Shown in pieces: positions 24,582-32,219 of a stretch of 50,532 nt of DNA; position 1 is the stretch's first letter; each line of letters starts with the position of its first letter. Made by a program: the position numbers and the translations under genes. The DNA is from Streptomyces flaveus (GTDB taxonomy: Bacteria; Actinomycetota; Actinomycetes; Streptomycetales; Streptomycetaceae): contig NZ_BMPQ01000020.1 in the NCBI RefSeq assembly GCF_014647675.1, positions 1-50,532 of the forward strand. Direction: 5' to 3'. Below the pieces are notes generated by a model. That model searched no databases, had not been told where the DNA came from, and saw only the letters and a list, made by a program, of their open reading frames with translations.

Positions 24582-25607
24582 GTGCCTGATACCCGCCGTA
24601 CCGATGCGGTACTTCTCCTTGTCGCGCTCGTCTGGGGCTCGAGTTATCTCTCCGCCCAGACAGCAGCCGCCGCGCTCCCGGTCCTGGTGGTGCTGTTCGC
24701 GCGGTACGCGCTGTCCGCGCTCGCCTGCCTCGGCCTGGTCGCCGCCGCCCGTCGAGGACCCCATGGGCGGACCCGTGGGTGGACCCGTGAGGAGCTCCGG
24801 GCCGGTGTGCCGCTGGGAGTCACACAGGCGGCCGTCCTGCTGATCGAGACCTACGGCGTCGCCCACACGAGCGCCGCCAACGCGGGGTTGATCATCAGCC
24901 TGACCATCGTGCTCACCCCTCTCCTGGACCGCTCGGGTCACCGTGGCGGTCTGCCTCCGGTCTTCTTCGCCGCCGCCGGGGTGTGTGTGCTGGCCGTCGG
25001 GCTTCTCATGGCCGGCAACGGGTTTCACGCGCTCCGCCTCGGTGATCTGCTGATGCTCGGCGCCGCGGTGGTGCGGGCGGCGCACGTGGTCCTCGTCGGA
25101 CGGCTCACCGCGGGCCGGACGATACGTCCGCTGCAGCTGACGGCGGTTCAGACCCTGGTCGGCTCGGCCCTGTTCCTGGCGCCCGCCGCCCGCGACCTTC
25201 CGGACCTGGCGCACGTCGGCCTCGCGGCCTGGGCGCAGCTGCTCTATCTCGCCCTGTTCTGCAGCGTGTTCGCATTCCTCGCACAGACCTGGGCCGTGCA
25301 GCGCACCTCGGCCAGCCGGGCCAGCCTCCTGCTCGGCACCGAACCGATCTGGGCCGCCGCGGTCGGCATCGGCCTCGCAGGCGAGCACTTCACCGTGCTC
25401 ACCGCGCTGGGAGCGGCCCTGATGGTCACCGGCACGTACTGGGGGCAGGCCGTGGAACGCGCCCATCGCGGCACCGCGCCACGCGCAAAAGACCCGAAGA
25501 TCCCGCACCACACCGAAGAGGACCCTGTATGCCCGCCTGGCCCGGCACACCGAAGCCGGGCACCAGAACAAGCCATCCCTGGTGGCCCGCGTGACAGAAG
25601 TGGTTGA
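24582..25607 (+). CDS. EamA/DMT-superfamily transporter
   Basis: About 341 residues from GTG 24582; ATG 24555 and TTG 24501 are in-frame alternatives. Ten hydrophobic segments in two EamA repeats: LLLVALVWGSSYLSAQTAAA opens the first, LLMLGAAVVRAAHVVLVGRL opens the second, and LGTEPIWAAAVGIGLAGEHF is the typical end block. Probably a metabolite exporter controlled by the divergent LysR. The last 45 residues (after RAKDPKIPHH) are hydrophilic and atypical. In the +1 frame the same DNA reads LYARLARHTEAGHQNKPSLV, a more normal coding pattern, so the natural 3' end may be disrupted. Confidence 0.87.
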   Translation: MPDTRRTDAVLLLVALVWGSSYLSAQTAAAALPVLVVLFARYALSALACLGLVAAARRGPHGRTRGWTREELRAGVPLGVTQAAVLLIETYGVAHTSAANAGLIISLTIVLTPLLDRSGHRGGLPPVFFAAAGVCVLAVGLLMAGNGFHALRLGDLLMLGAAVVRAAHVVLVGRLTAGRTIRPLQLTAVQTLVGSALFLAPAARDLPDLAHVGLAAWAQLLYLALFCSVFAFLAQTWAVQRTSASRASLLLGTEPIWAAAVGIGLAGEHFTVLTALGAALMVTGTYWGQAVERAHRGTAPRAKDPKIPHHTEEDPVCPPGPAHRSRAPEQAIPGGPRDRSG

Positions 25608-25694
25608 AAGCCTGACCGCAGGTCCGGGCTGGGGTTAGCCTCGTGATCCCATGGGGGCGAACTGACGTACGCATGAAAGCACTTCGGGGGGTAC

Positions 25695-27509
25695 GTGTCA
25701 CAACAGCGGCCGGCGCCACCGGACTCACCGACGAACGAGGCTTCCGCACTGCGGGAAACCGGTGCCGCACCCCTGCGGCCCGGCGACCCGGGCCGTGTCG
25801 GCCCCTATGTGCCACTGGGGACGCTCGGCAGCGGTGGCATGGGGCGGGTCTATCTGGCTCGTCCCGCGGACGACGGCCCCGGTCTGGTCGCGGTGAAGGT
25901 GATCAGGCCGGAGTACGCGGAGGACGCCCAGTTCCGGCGCCGGTTCAAGCATGAGGCGTCGGTGCACGCCCGGGTCCGTACGCCGCGCACGCCGCGATTA
26001 TGCGGTACGGGCTTCCAGGACGAACTGCTGTGGATAGCCACCGAGTACGTCCCGGGACTCGATCTGGCCGATGCCATACGCGAGGACGGCGCCCTGGAGA
26101 CGGCCACGGTCTGGCGTCTGGTGAAGGAACTGGGGCAGGCGCTTTCCGACCTCGCCGCCACGGGGATCGTGCACCGGGACCTGAAGCCGTCCAACGTTCT
26201 GCTGTCCGTCCGGGGTGCGCATGTGATCGACTTCGGCCTTTCGAAGGCCGCGGACGCGAGCGCGATCACCGGCACGGGCAACCGGGTGGGAACTCCGGCC
26301 TACATGTCGCCGGAGCACCTGCGGACGGGCCTGTGCGACACGGCGTCGGATGTCTTTTCGCTGGCCGGAACGCTGGTCTACGCGACGACGGGGCGTGGTC
26401 CGTTCGGTGACGGCACGGGTGTGGATGTGATGCACCGGGTGGCGTTCGAGGAGCCGAATTCGGAGCTGATGGCCAAGGTCTCGGCGGCGGACGCGGCGCT
26501 CGGTTCGCTGCTGTCCGACTGTCTGGCGAAGGAACCTGCGATGCGGCCCGCCCCGCAGGACCTGATCGACGCGGCGGCCGGGGCGCACTCCGGGACGTCC
26601 ACCTGGCCCGAGCCGCTGCGCGGCAAGGTGCTGGCCCGGCAGCGGGCGTACGAGGCGCTGCACCGCCTCCCCGTCGAACAGACGACTCGTCTGCGGTCCT
26701 CGGGCGACCGGCCGGCGGCGGGGCCGCGGATCCCTTCCGAGCCGGTGCCCCAGTCCCAGCCCGCTCCGCCCGGTTCCGGACCATCGGTACAGGCGGCAGC
26801 TCCTTCCGGCGTCACACCGCCGGGGCAGTCCCCGGGGCAGTCACGCCCGGTGGAAGCTCGTCCTTGGGTACGGAGGAAGCCGGTGCTGGCCGTCGCCGCG
26901 GGCATCGCCCTCTGCGCGGTGGCCGCAGGAGTCTTCATGCTCACTCGTCCGGACACCGACACAAGCGCTTCGGCTCCGGAAGCCGGTGCGCCGACCGCCG
27001 TCGGCACCGTGCCCGGCGATGCCGGCGTCTCGCCGGTGCCGGAGGTCTCGGAGGGGACGTCTGCCCCGGGTGCGCCCGGCAACGGCGCGTCCGGCAACGG
27101 CGCCAACGGCGTCGGCGGCGTCGACGCCTCGCGTCCTGAGGTCTCCAGCACCGCCGACGACGGCAGGCGAAACGATCCCTCTGTTCCCGGCACCGAGACC
27201 AGCGTCCCCACTGACGCGGCTCCGTCCCCGAGCAGCCCGCCTCCCGAGCCCGCAACCCCACCCTGGATCTCCGACTGCACGCACTACTCCGGCAACGGAC
27301 GCACACGCCCGGGAGACAGCGGCAAACGCGTGCGGCAGGTGCAGTGCATGCTGACGAAGCGCGGATACAGCGTGGGGAACACCGGCGTGGACGGCAACTT
27401 CGGCCCCGGCACGGAGTCCGCGGTGCGAAGCTTCCAGAGCGGCAAGGAACTGGCCGCCGACGGCGTCGTGGGCCGCGAGACCTGGGTCGCGCTGCGCAGC
27501 ACGGAGTGA
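25695..27509 (+). CDS. Ser/Thr protein kinase with membrane segment and extracellular peptidoglycan-binding domain
   Basis: 604 residues, GTG 25695 after GGGGGG. Kinase domain at about 37-300: Gly-loop GTLGSGGMGRVYLA, Lys in VAVKVIRP, catalytic loop IVHRDLKPSNVLL, DFG in VIDFGLSKA, activation-loop end GTPAYMSPEHL. A Pro-rich linker leads to one helix (VLAVAAGIALCAVAAGVFML, about 397-416). A Ser/Gly/Pro-rich spacer is followed by a C-terminal PG_binding_1 domain (QVQCMLTKRGYSVGNTGVDG, then FGPGTESAVRSFQ). Topology suggests a receptor kinase sensing cell wall, analogous to PknB but with a different sensor. Leu102 is a TTA codon (25998-26000), suggesting developmental control. Confidence 0.94.
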   Translation: MSQQRPAPPDSPTNEASALRETGAAPLRPGDPGRVGPYVPLGTLGSGGMGRVYLARPADDGPGLVAVKVIRPEYAEDAQFRRRFKHEASVHARVRTPRTPRLCGTGFQDELLWIATEYVPGLDLADAIREDGALETATVWRLVKELGQALSDLAATGIVHRDLKPSNVLLSVRGAHVIDFGLSKAADASAITGTGNRVGTPAYMSPEHLRTGLCDTASDVFSLAGTLVYATTGRGPFGDGTGVDVMHRVAFEEPNSELMAKVSAADAALGSLLSDCLAKEPAMRPAPQDLIDAAAGAHSGTSTWPEPLRGKVLARQRAYEALHRLPVEQTTRLRSSGDRPAAGPRIPSEPVPQSQPAPPGSGPSVQAAAPSGVTPPGQSPGQSRPVEARPWVRRKPVLAVAAGIALCAVAAGVFMLTRPDTDTSASAPEAGAPTAVGTVPGDAGVSPVPEVSEGTSAPGAPGNGASGNGANGVGGVDASRPEVSSTADDGRRNDPSVPGTETSVPTDAAPSPSSPPPEPATPPWISDCTHYSGNGRTRPGDSGKRVRQVQCMLTKRGYSVGNTGVDGNFGPGTESAVRSFQSGKELAADGVVGRETWVALRSTE

Positions 27510-27644
27510 CGTCCCCGATCCCGTGACCCGTCGCGCCGCCGCAGCGGCAGCCGAGACAGCCGACGCCGGGCATGACGGCCACGCCGGGGCTGCGGTGTCA
27601 CCGCGTCCCGTGCGTGGCCTTGCGATCGGCCGGTCGGCGCGCCC

Positions 27645-28376
27645 TCAGACCCGTTCGTCCGTCACGTCCGCCAGGTCCCGCAGCGGCCATATCCCGTCGA
27701 CCACCGCCGTCGCGTCCCCCTTGCGGCGCAGGAAGCTCTGGAAGTCGGCCGCCCACTCGGCGTACCACTCGATCTGGCGGCGGTGCAGCTCCGCCGGGCC
27801 GAGGGCCGCGACCTTGGGGTGGCGGCCGGCTATGGCGTGAGCGAGGCGGGCCGCGGCCAGGGCGTCCGCCGAGGCGTCGTGGGCGGAGTCCAGTGCGACT
27901 CCGTACTCCGCGCAGACCGCTTCGAGGTTGCGCTTGCCGCGGCGGTAGCGGTCCACGGAGCGGTCGATGGTGTACGGGTCGATGACCGGCGCCGGGGCCC
28001 GGCCGTCGAGCCGCTCGCGCAGTGACGGCAGGTCGTGGCGGCGCAGTTCGGCGGAGAGCAGAGTGAGGTCGAAGGCCGCGTTGTACGCCACGACCGGGAC
28101 GCCCGTCTTCCAGTACGAGACGAGTACCGAGGCGATGGCGTCGGCCACTTCGTCGGCCGGGCGGCCTTCCGCGGCCGCCCGTTCGTTGCTGATGCCGTGT
28201 ACCGCCACCGCGTCCGCCGGGATCTCGACTCCCGGATCGGCCAGCCACTCGCGGTGCCCTATCGGCTCTCCACCCCTGACCTCGATCACCGCTCCCGTGA
28301 CGATGCGCGCCTCGCGCGGATCCGTCCCGGTCGTCTCCAGGTCGAAGCCGATCAGCAGCTCGCCGTGCCAGCCCAT
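27645..28376 (-). CDS. DEDDh 3'-5' exonuclease (DNA polymerase III epsilon-like)
   Basis: 243 residues. The exonuclease motifs are complete: Exo I FDLETTG (D and E), Exo II VAYNAAFDL (D), and Exo III HDASADA (His and Asp). This is the stand-alone epsilon-like exonuclease common in Streptomyces rather than a polymerase subunit proven by context; it may serve in DNA repair or RNA trimming. After the domain comes a 40-residue tail (EWYAEWAADFQSFLRRKG) seen in actinobacterial homologues. It is convergent with the kinase gene. Confidence 0.92.
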   Translation of the reverse strand: MGWHGELLIGFDLETTGTDPREARIVTGAVIEVRGGEPIGHREWLADPGVEIPADAVAVHGISNERAAAEGRPADEVADAIASVLVSYWKTGVPVVAYNAAFDLTLLSAELRRHDLPSLRERLDGRAPAPVIDPYTIDRSVDRYRRGKRNLEAVCAEYGVALDSAHDASADALAAARLAHAIAGRHPKVAALGPAELHRRQIEWYAEWAADFQSFLRRKGDATAVVDGIWPLRDLADVTDERV

Positions 28377-28498
28377 GCCGGGCCCCCTTCTTCGTGGTGC
28401 GTTCCCCCAGTGAGCTCCACGATCCCATGCGCCACTGACAATCAGAGGACCGCGTTCCGCTTACCGCTGCCCGTTCTGCCTGCCGGTAACGGGAGCTG

Positions 28499-29731
28499 TC
28501 AGGACACAGGCCGCGAATCCACCCAAGCCAGCTCGAACTCTTCCCGATACGTACCGAAGAGTCCCTCTTCGCCGGTGTCCTCCGCTTTGACCACGCGTCC
28601 GCCACCGCGCAGTACGAGCACCGGCGCCTCCATCCCCCGCGTCCGGCGCAGATACGACTGGACGACCGCTATGCCGTCCGAGCCGTCCCCGTCGACGAGG
28701 TACGCGGTGAAGCGGGGCGTCTCGTCGTAGACCTGGATCTGGAAGGCGCCGGGATCGCGCAGCCGGGCCCTCACGCGCCGCATATGGAGGATGTTCATCT
28801 CGACGGAGCGGCTCAACTCTCCGCGTTTGATGCCGAGTTCGCGCTCGCGTCGCTTCACGGCGCTGGAGGCGGGGTTCAGGAACAGCAGCCGCACCCGGCA
28901 GCCGGACTCGGCAAGGCGTACCAGCCGTCGTCCGGAGAAGTTCTGCACCAGGAGGTTCAGGCCGATGCCGATGGCGTCGAGGCGGCGGGCGCTGCCGAAG
29001 AGGTCCTCGGCGGGGAACTGCCGCATCAGCCGTACCCGGTCGGGGTGTACGGCCACCACGTCCGCATAGCGGTCGCCGACGAGGTTCTCTACGGCGTCGA
29101 CGGGCAGCCGCCGCGCGGACGGCACATCGCTGCCCGCCCCGAGTATCTCCAGGAGCTTCGCCGAGGCGCGCTCGGCCTGGGCCAGGACCGCCTCGGACAG
29201 GGCGCGGTTGCGGGAGACGACGTTCCGGGTGACTTCCAGTTCGTCCAGGGCGAGTTCGACGTCCCGGCGCTCGTCGAAGTACGGCTCGAAGCACGGCCAG
29301 TGCTGCACCATCAGCTCGCGCAACTGCGGCAGCGTGAGGAAGCTGAGGACGTTGTCGTCGGCGGGGTCGAGCAGATAGCCCTTGCGCCGGCTGACCTCGC
29401 GTACCGCGACCGCGCGGTTCACCCATTCCTGGCCCGCGGGTCCGGCGGCGGCGACCACCCAGTCGTCCTCGCCGTGCACGGGTTCGTAGATGGGGCGCAG
29501 AACAGCGGCCACGACCGCGCGCAGCCGCTGTTCCACCAGATTCAGCCAGATGTAGGCGCGCCCGGCCCGCTGGGCGCGCGTACGCACCTCGCCCCAGGCG
29601 TCGGCGCCCCAGTCCAGCTCCGCACCGATCTCCATCGGTCGCGCCAGAGACACCGCCCCGGGTGGGACGTCCGTGGAGTTCCCCTCGTGACCGTTGTCAC
29701 CAGAAGGCAACTCCCGCCCTCCCGAGCCCAC
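28499..29731 (-). CDS. SAV2148-family HEPN domain protein
   Basis: 410 residues from GTG 29731, chosen because GGAAGG precedes it and homologues I recall start MGSGG; a TTG 42 bases upstream is in frame. I recognise the conserved actinobacterial sequence, for example SLARPMEIGAELDWGADAW, then EVRTRAQRAGRAYIWLNLVE, and LPQLRELMVQHWPCFEPYF. HEPN domains are often RNases or RNA-binding, but no RxxxxH active site stands out, so activity is uncertain. It is conserved across Streptomyces and probably has a housekeeping role. It lies 122 bases upstream of the exonuclease gene on the same strand. Confidence 0.85.
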   Translation of the reverse strand: MGSGGRELPSGDNGHEGNSTDVPPGAVSLARPMEIGAELDWGADAWGEVRTRAQRAGRAYIWLNLVEQRLRAVVAAVLRPIYEPVHGEDDWVVAAAGPAGQEWVNRAVAVREVSRRKGYLLDPADDNVLSFLTLPQLRELMVQHWPCFEPYFDERRDVELALDELEVTRNVVSRNRALSEAVLAQAERASAKLLEILGAGSDVPSARRLPVDAVENLVGDRYADVVAVHPDRVRLMRQFPAEDLFGSARRLDAIGIGLNLLVQNFSGRRLVRLAESGCRVRLLFLNPASSAVKRRERELGIKRGELSRSVEMNILHMRRVRARLRDPGAFQIQVYDETPRFTAYLVDGDGSDGIAVVQSYLRRTRGMEAPVLVLRGGGRVVKAEDTGEEGLFGTYREEFELAWVDSRPVS

Positions 29732-29833
29732 CCGCGCACCGCCTTCCGCTCCCCCGAGTACTCCCCCAGCCAACGATCAAGGAAGGGTACTCCGTGCGCG
29801 GTCAACGGTGCAGCCGGATGGACAGGTCGATTC

Positions 29834-31153
29834 TCAACGGCCGTTGTCCGGCTGCCCGTTCTGATCGGCGAGGGCGGGCGGAGTGAGCGGATTCATAGCG
29901 GTGACGTCGCGCGGGGCGATCGAGAAGCCCTGCCAGTGGACCGGCATGGGCTGCTGGTCCTCGTCCCGGGCGACGTGGTGGAAGCCGACGTTCATCCAGA
30001 CGATCGGCTGCGTGAGGGTCTGTCCGTTGACCCACTTGTCGACGGACTTACCGGCTCCGGTACCGCAGTTGCGCGGGTTGTGGCTGGCGAACTGCTCGCA
30101 CTTCTTGTAGTCGGTGAAGTAGATGTCGTGCTTGGTGTAGCTGCGACCGGGGTACTTGGAGGTCGCTCCCGGGACGATCTCGTACGAGCGTGCGTGGTCG
30201 TCCTTGTTCTTGCCGGTGTTGCTGACGACCCGCCACCAGCGCATGTTCTTGGCGTCACCGGCGAGTTCCTTGGTGACCTTGGTACGCGTCGTCTTGGTGC
30301 GCGGCGCCTCGCCGCCCTGGGCGGGCGCGCTGACCACCGAGTCGTACTGCTCGACCTTGTTCTTGGTGGAGCCGTCCAGGCCGAAGTTGAGCCGCCAGAA
30401 GACGTTGTGGTTGTGGCTCGTGGCGTACGCCTTGGCGCCCTTGCCGATCGGCCAGCCGCGGCCGTCACCGGCGTCGTAGTCGCCGGGCGAGAGGCTGCCG
30501 GTGGCGCCGACGTTCATGTTGATCGTGCCGTCGTCCTGGAAGCGCCACTCGGTCATGTACTCGTACCAGCCGACCTGGTTGACGGTGTAGACGAGCAGGT
30601 CCTTGCCCTGGGCCTGGTAGACCCGGTTCCCCGTGTCGGCCTGCATGCGGTAGGCGTGGCCACGGGAACGGGTCGTGGTGCACAGGCCCTTGACGTTCGG
30701 GTTCTCCGGGTCCCAGGCGTCCGGGACCTTCACGGTCTTGATGGTGCCGCCGGGGCACTCGGCCGGCGCCAGGTTCATCAGGCCCTGGGCGAAACCGAAG
30801 CCCGTCAGGTCGTCGTACTCGACCGAGCCGTCGTCGTAGGGGACGTGGATCTGGGCGAGCTTGGCGCTGGTGAGGACCTTGATCGGCTGGGCCTCGCCCT
30901 TGGGCTGGTACGAGATGTCCTCCAGGACGAGCCCGGCGTTGGTGTCGTAGCGCCAGCACATCCGCCAGGTCGTGCCGGTGGAGAGCTTCTGCTCGATCCT
31001 GTACGCCGCGCTGCAGTCGGCGGCCGCCGCCGGGGCCGCCTTGGGCTGGGCGGCAGCGGGTCCCGCGGCCGACGTCACGCCGACGGCGAGTGCGGCCACG
31101 GAGAGGCCCACCGCCGCCCGGTTGCCGGCACGGCTGATTCTGTTCACACGCAT
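29834..31153 (-). CDS. Secreted copper amine oxidase, catalytic domain only
   Basis: 439 residues from ATG 31153, behind AAGGAG; signal peptide at about 1-35 ending AAA. The catalytic beta-sandwich of copper amine oxidases is recognisable. The expected copper ligands are H247 and H249 (ATSHNHNVFWRLNFGLDG) and H393 (GFHHVARDED). The probable base Asp lies in EYDDLTGFGF, and the TPQ-forming Tyr is Y197 in VGWYEYMTEW. Spacing matches Arthrobacter globiformis amine oxidase. Two oddities: the Asn before the TPQ Tyr is Trp, and the usual N2/N3 domains are absent, apparently supplied by the gene just upstream. Predicted role: oxidative deamination of primary amines outside the cell. Confidence 0.85.
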   Translation of the reverse strand: MRVNRISRAGNRAAVGLSVAALAVGVTSAAGPAAAQPKAAPAAAADCSAAYRIEQKLSTGTTWRMCWRYDTNAGLVLEDISYQPKGEAQPIKVLTSAKLAQIHVPYDDGSVEYDDLTGFGFAQGLMNLAPAECPGGTIKTVKVPDAWDPENPNVKGLCTTTRSRGHAYRMQADTGNRVYQAQGKDLLVYTVNQVGWYEYMTEWRFQDDGTINMNVGATGSLSPGDYDAGDGRGWPIGKGAKAYATSHNHNVFWRLNFGLDGSTKNKVEQYDSVVSAPAQGGEAPRTKTTRTKVTKELAGDAKNMRWWRVVSNTGKNKDDHARSYEIVPGATSKYPGRSYTKHDIYFTDYKKCEQFASHNPRNCGTGAGKSVDKWVNGQTLTQPIVWMNVGFHHVARDEDQQPMPVHWQGFSIAPRDVTAMNPLTPPALADQNGQPDNGR

Positions 31154-31209
31154 GAAGAAGTGACTCCTTGCGGAAAGCACGAAAGTTTGGAAAGTGAACG
31201 GACGACGGC

Positions 31210-32037
31210 TCAGCCGAGCTTGCCGACCTTGCGGGTGCTCAGGTCGATCACCACGTCACGGGCGTCGATCCAGGGCCCGTTCTTGACCTTCGGGAACAGC
31301 CGTACGCAGCGTTCGTCCCCGCAGTCGGCGAGCGCGGCGGACTGGGCGCCCGAGGTCCCGCGGTAGACCATGCCGTTGAGCATCAGCTGGTCGGGCGAGG
31401 TGAGTTCCTTGCCGGTGGCGTCCTTGTAGTCGGCCTTCAGGCCGGAGCCGAGCGGGTCGGCGATCAGGAGCTCGGCGGCCTCGATCATCTCGGCGCGGCT
31501 GATGGACGGCTGGACACCTCGCTGGGTGTCCGTCCGCTCGACCTTCCCGGTGTCGAGGTTGATGGTCCTGGTGACGAGCGTGTCGTCCTCGTAGTCGTAG
31601 AACGTCACGTCGGCACGGCGGGGCGCGTTCGCGTCGTCCAGCTCGTCCGCCTCGGGCTCGGCGAGGTCGACGCTGAGCCGCTGCGGGCCGCGCTCCCCCT
31701 CGACGTTCTCGCTGGAGCGCTGCAGCTGCCGGTCCAGGGCGAGCTGCTCGACGCGCTTCGTCTCGTCGTCGGTCAGCGGGTCGCGTCCCTCACCCGTGTC
31801 GCCCTCCGCCGGGGCCTGCTCGACGACGCCCGGCTGCACGGCGGCCTGGCCCTGGCCCTGCTCCTGGCTCCCCTGGCCCGTCTGCTGAGCGTTCTGGCCG
31901 GCTCCCGCCCCGCTGCCGGAGTCGTCGGCTCCCGCCGAGCCCGGCAGCGTGACGGCGACCATCACGGCGGTCGTGGCGACCGCGATGCCCGCCCCCGCGA
32001 CCACCTTGCCCAGATGGCGGTGCACTATGTTGCGCAC
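31210..32037 (-). CDS. Secreted protein resembling the N2/N3 domains of copper amine oxidases
   Basis: 275 residues from GTG 32037, preceded by GGGGGA. One N-terminal hydrophobic segment (VVAGAGIAVATTAVMVAVTL) is a signal or anchor. A Gln/Gly-rich linker follows. The rest matches what precedes the catalytic domain in full-length copper amine oxidases: DPLTDDE, LSVDLAEPEADELDD, RADVTFYDYEDDTLVTRTIN, the GVQPSIS turn, and AELLIADP. It lies 56 bases upstream of the catalytic-domain gene, same strand, so the two probably form a split enzyme. The assignment is from memory of the family pattern, not an alignment. Confidence 0.68.
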   Translation of the reverse strand: MRNIVHRHLGKVVAGAGIAVATTAVMVAVTLPGSAGADDSGSGAGAGQNAQQTGQGSQEQGQGQAAVQPGVVEQAPAEGDTGEGRDPLTDDETKRVEQLALDRQLQRSSENVEGERGPQRLSVDLAEPEADELDDANAPRRADVTFYDYEDDTLVTRTINLDTGKVERTDTQRGVQPSISRAEMIEAAELLIADPLGSGLKADYKDATGKELTSPDQLMLNGMVYRGTSGAQSAALADCGDERCVRLFPKVKNGPWIDARDVVIDLSTRKVGKLG

Positions 32038-32090
32038 ATTTCCCCCTGCTCCCCTGCTATCCCTAGGAGTCCTATGAGCCCCACTGATCG

Positions 32091-32109
32091 GCATACGTAT
32101 CGCGTATGC
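32091..32109. promoter_or_regulatory. Palindrome GCATACG-TATCG-CGTATGC in a divergent promoter region
   Basis: Perfect seven-base arms with a five-base centre, between the divergent amine-oxidase operon and glgX. It has the size and placement of an operator; the binding protein is unknown. Confidence 0.45.
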
Positions 32110-32219
32110 ACTGGTCGACAGGTAAGAGGGACGTAAGTCATAGGTGGTTCCATCACTTTCGGGGAGACTCAGGCCGGAGTCGCCCCACGCGACGTCGCAC
32201 AACTGGAAGAGTCGTATCC

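Noticed and set aside
28784..31366. 860-codon frame on the plus strand across the HEPN and amine oxidase genes
   Set aside because: It runs antisense through two well-supported genes and the gap between them, with a composition typical of spurious frames.
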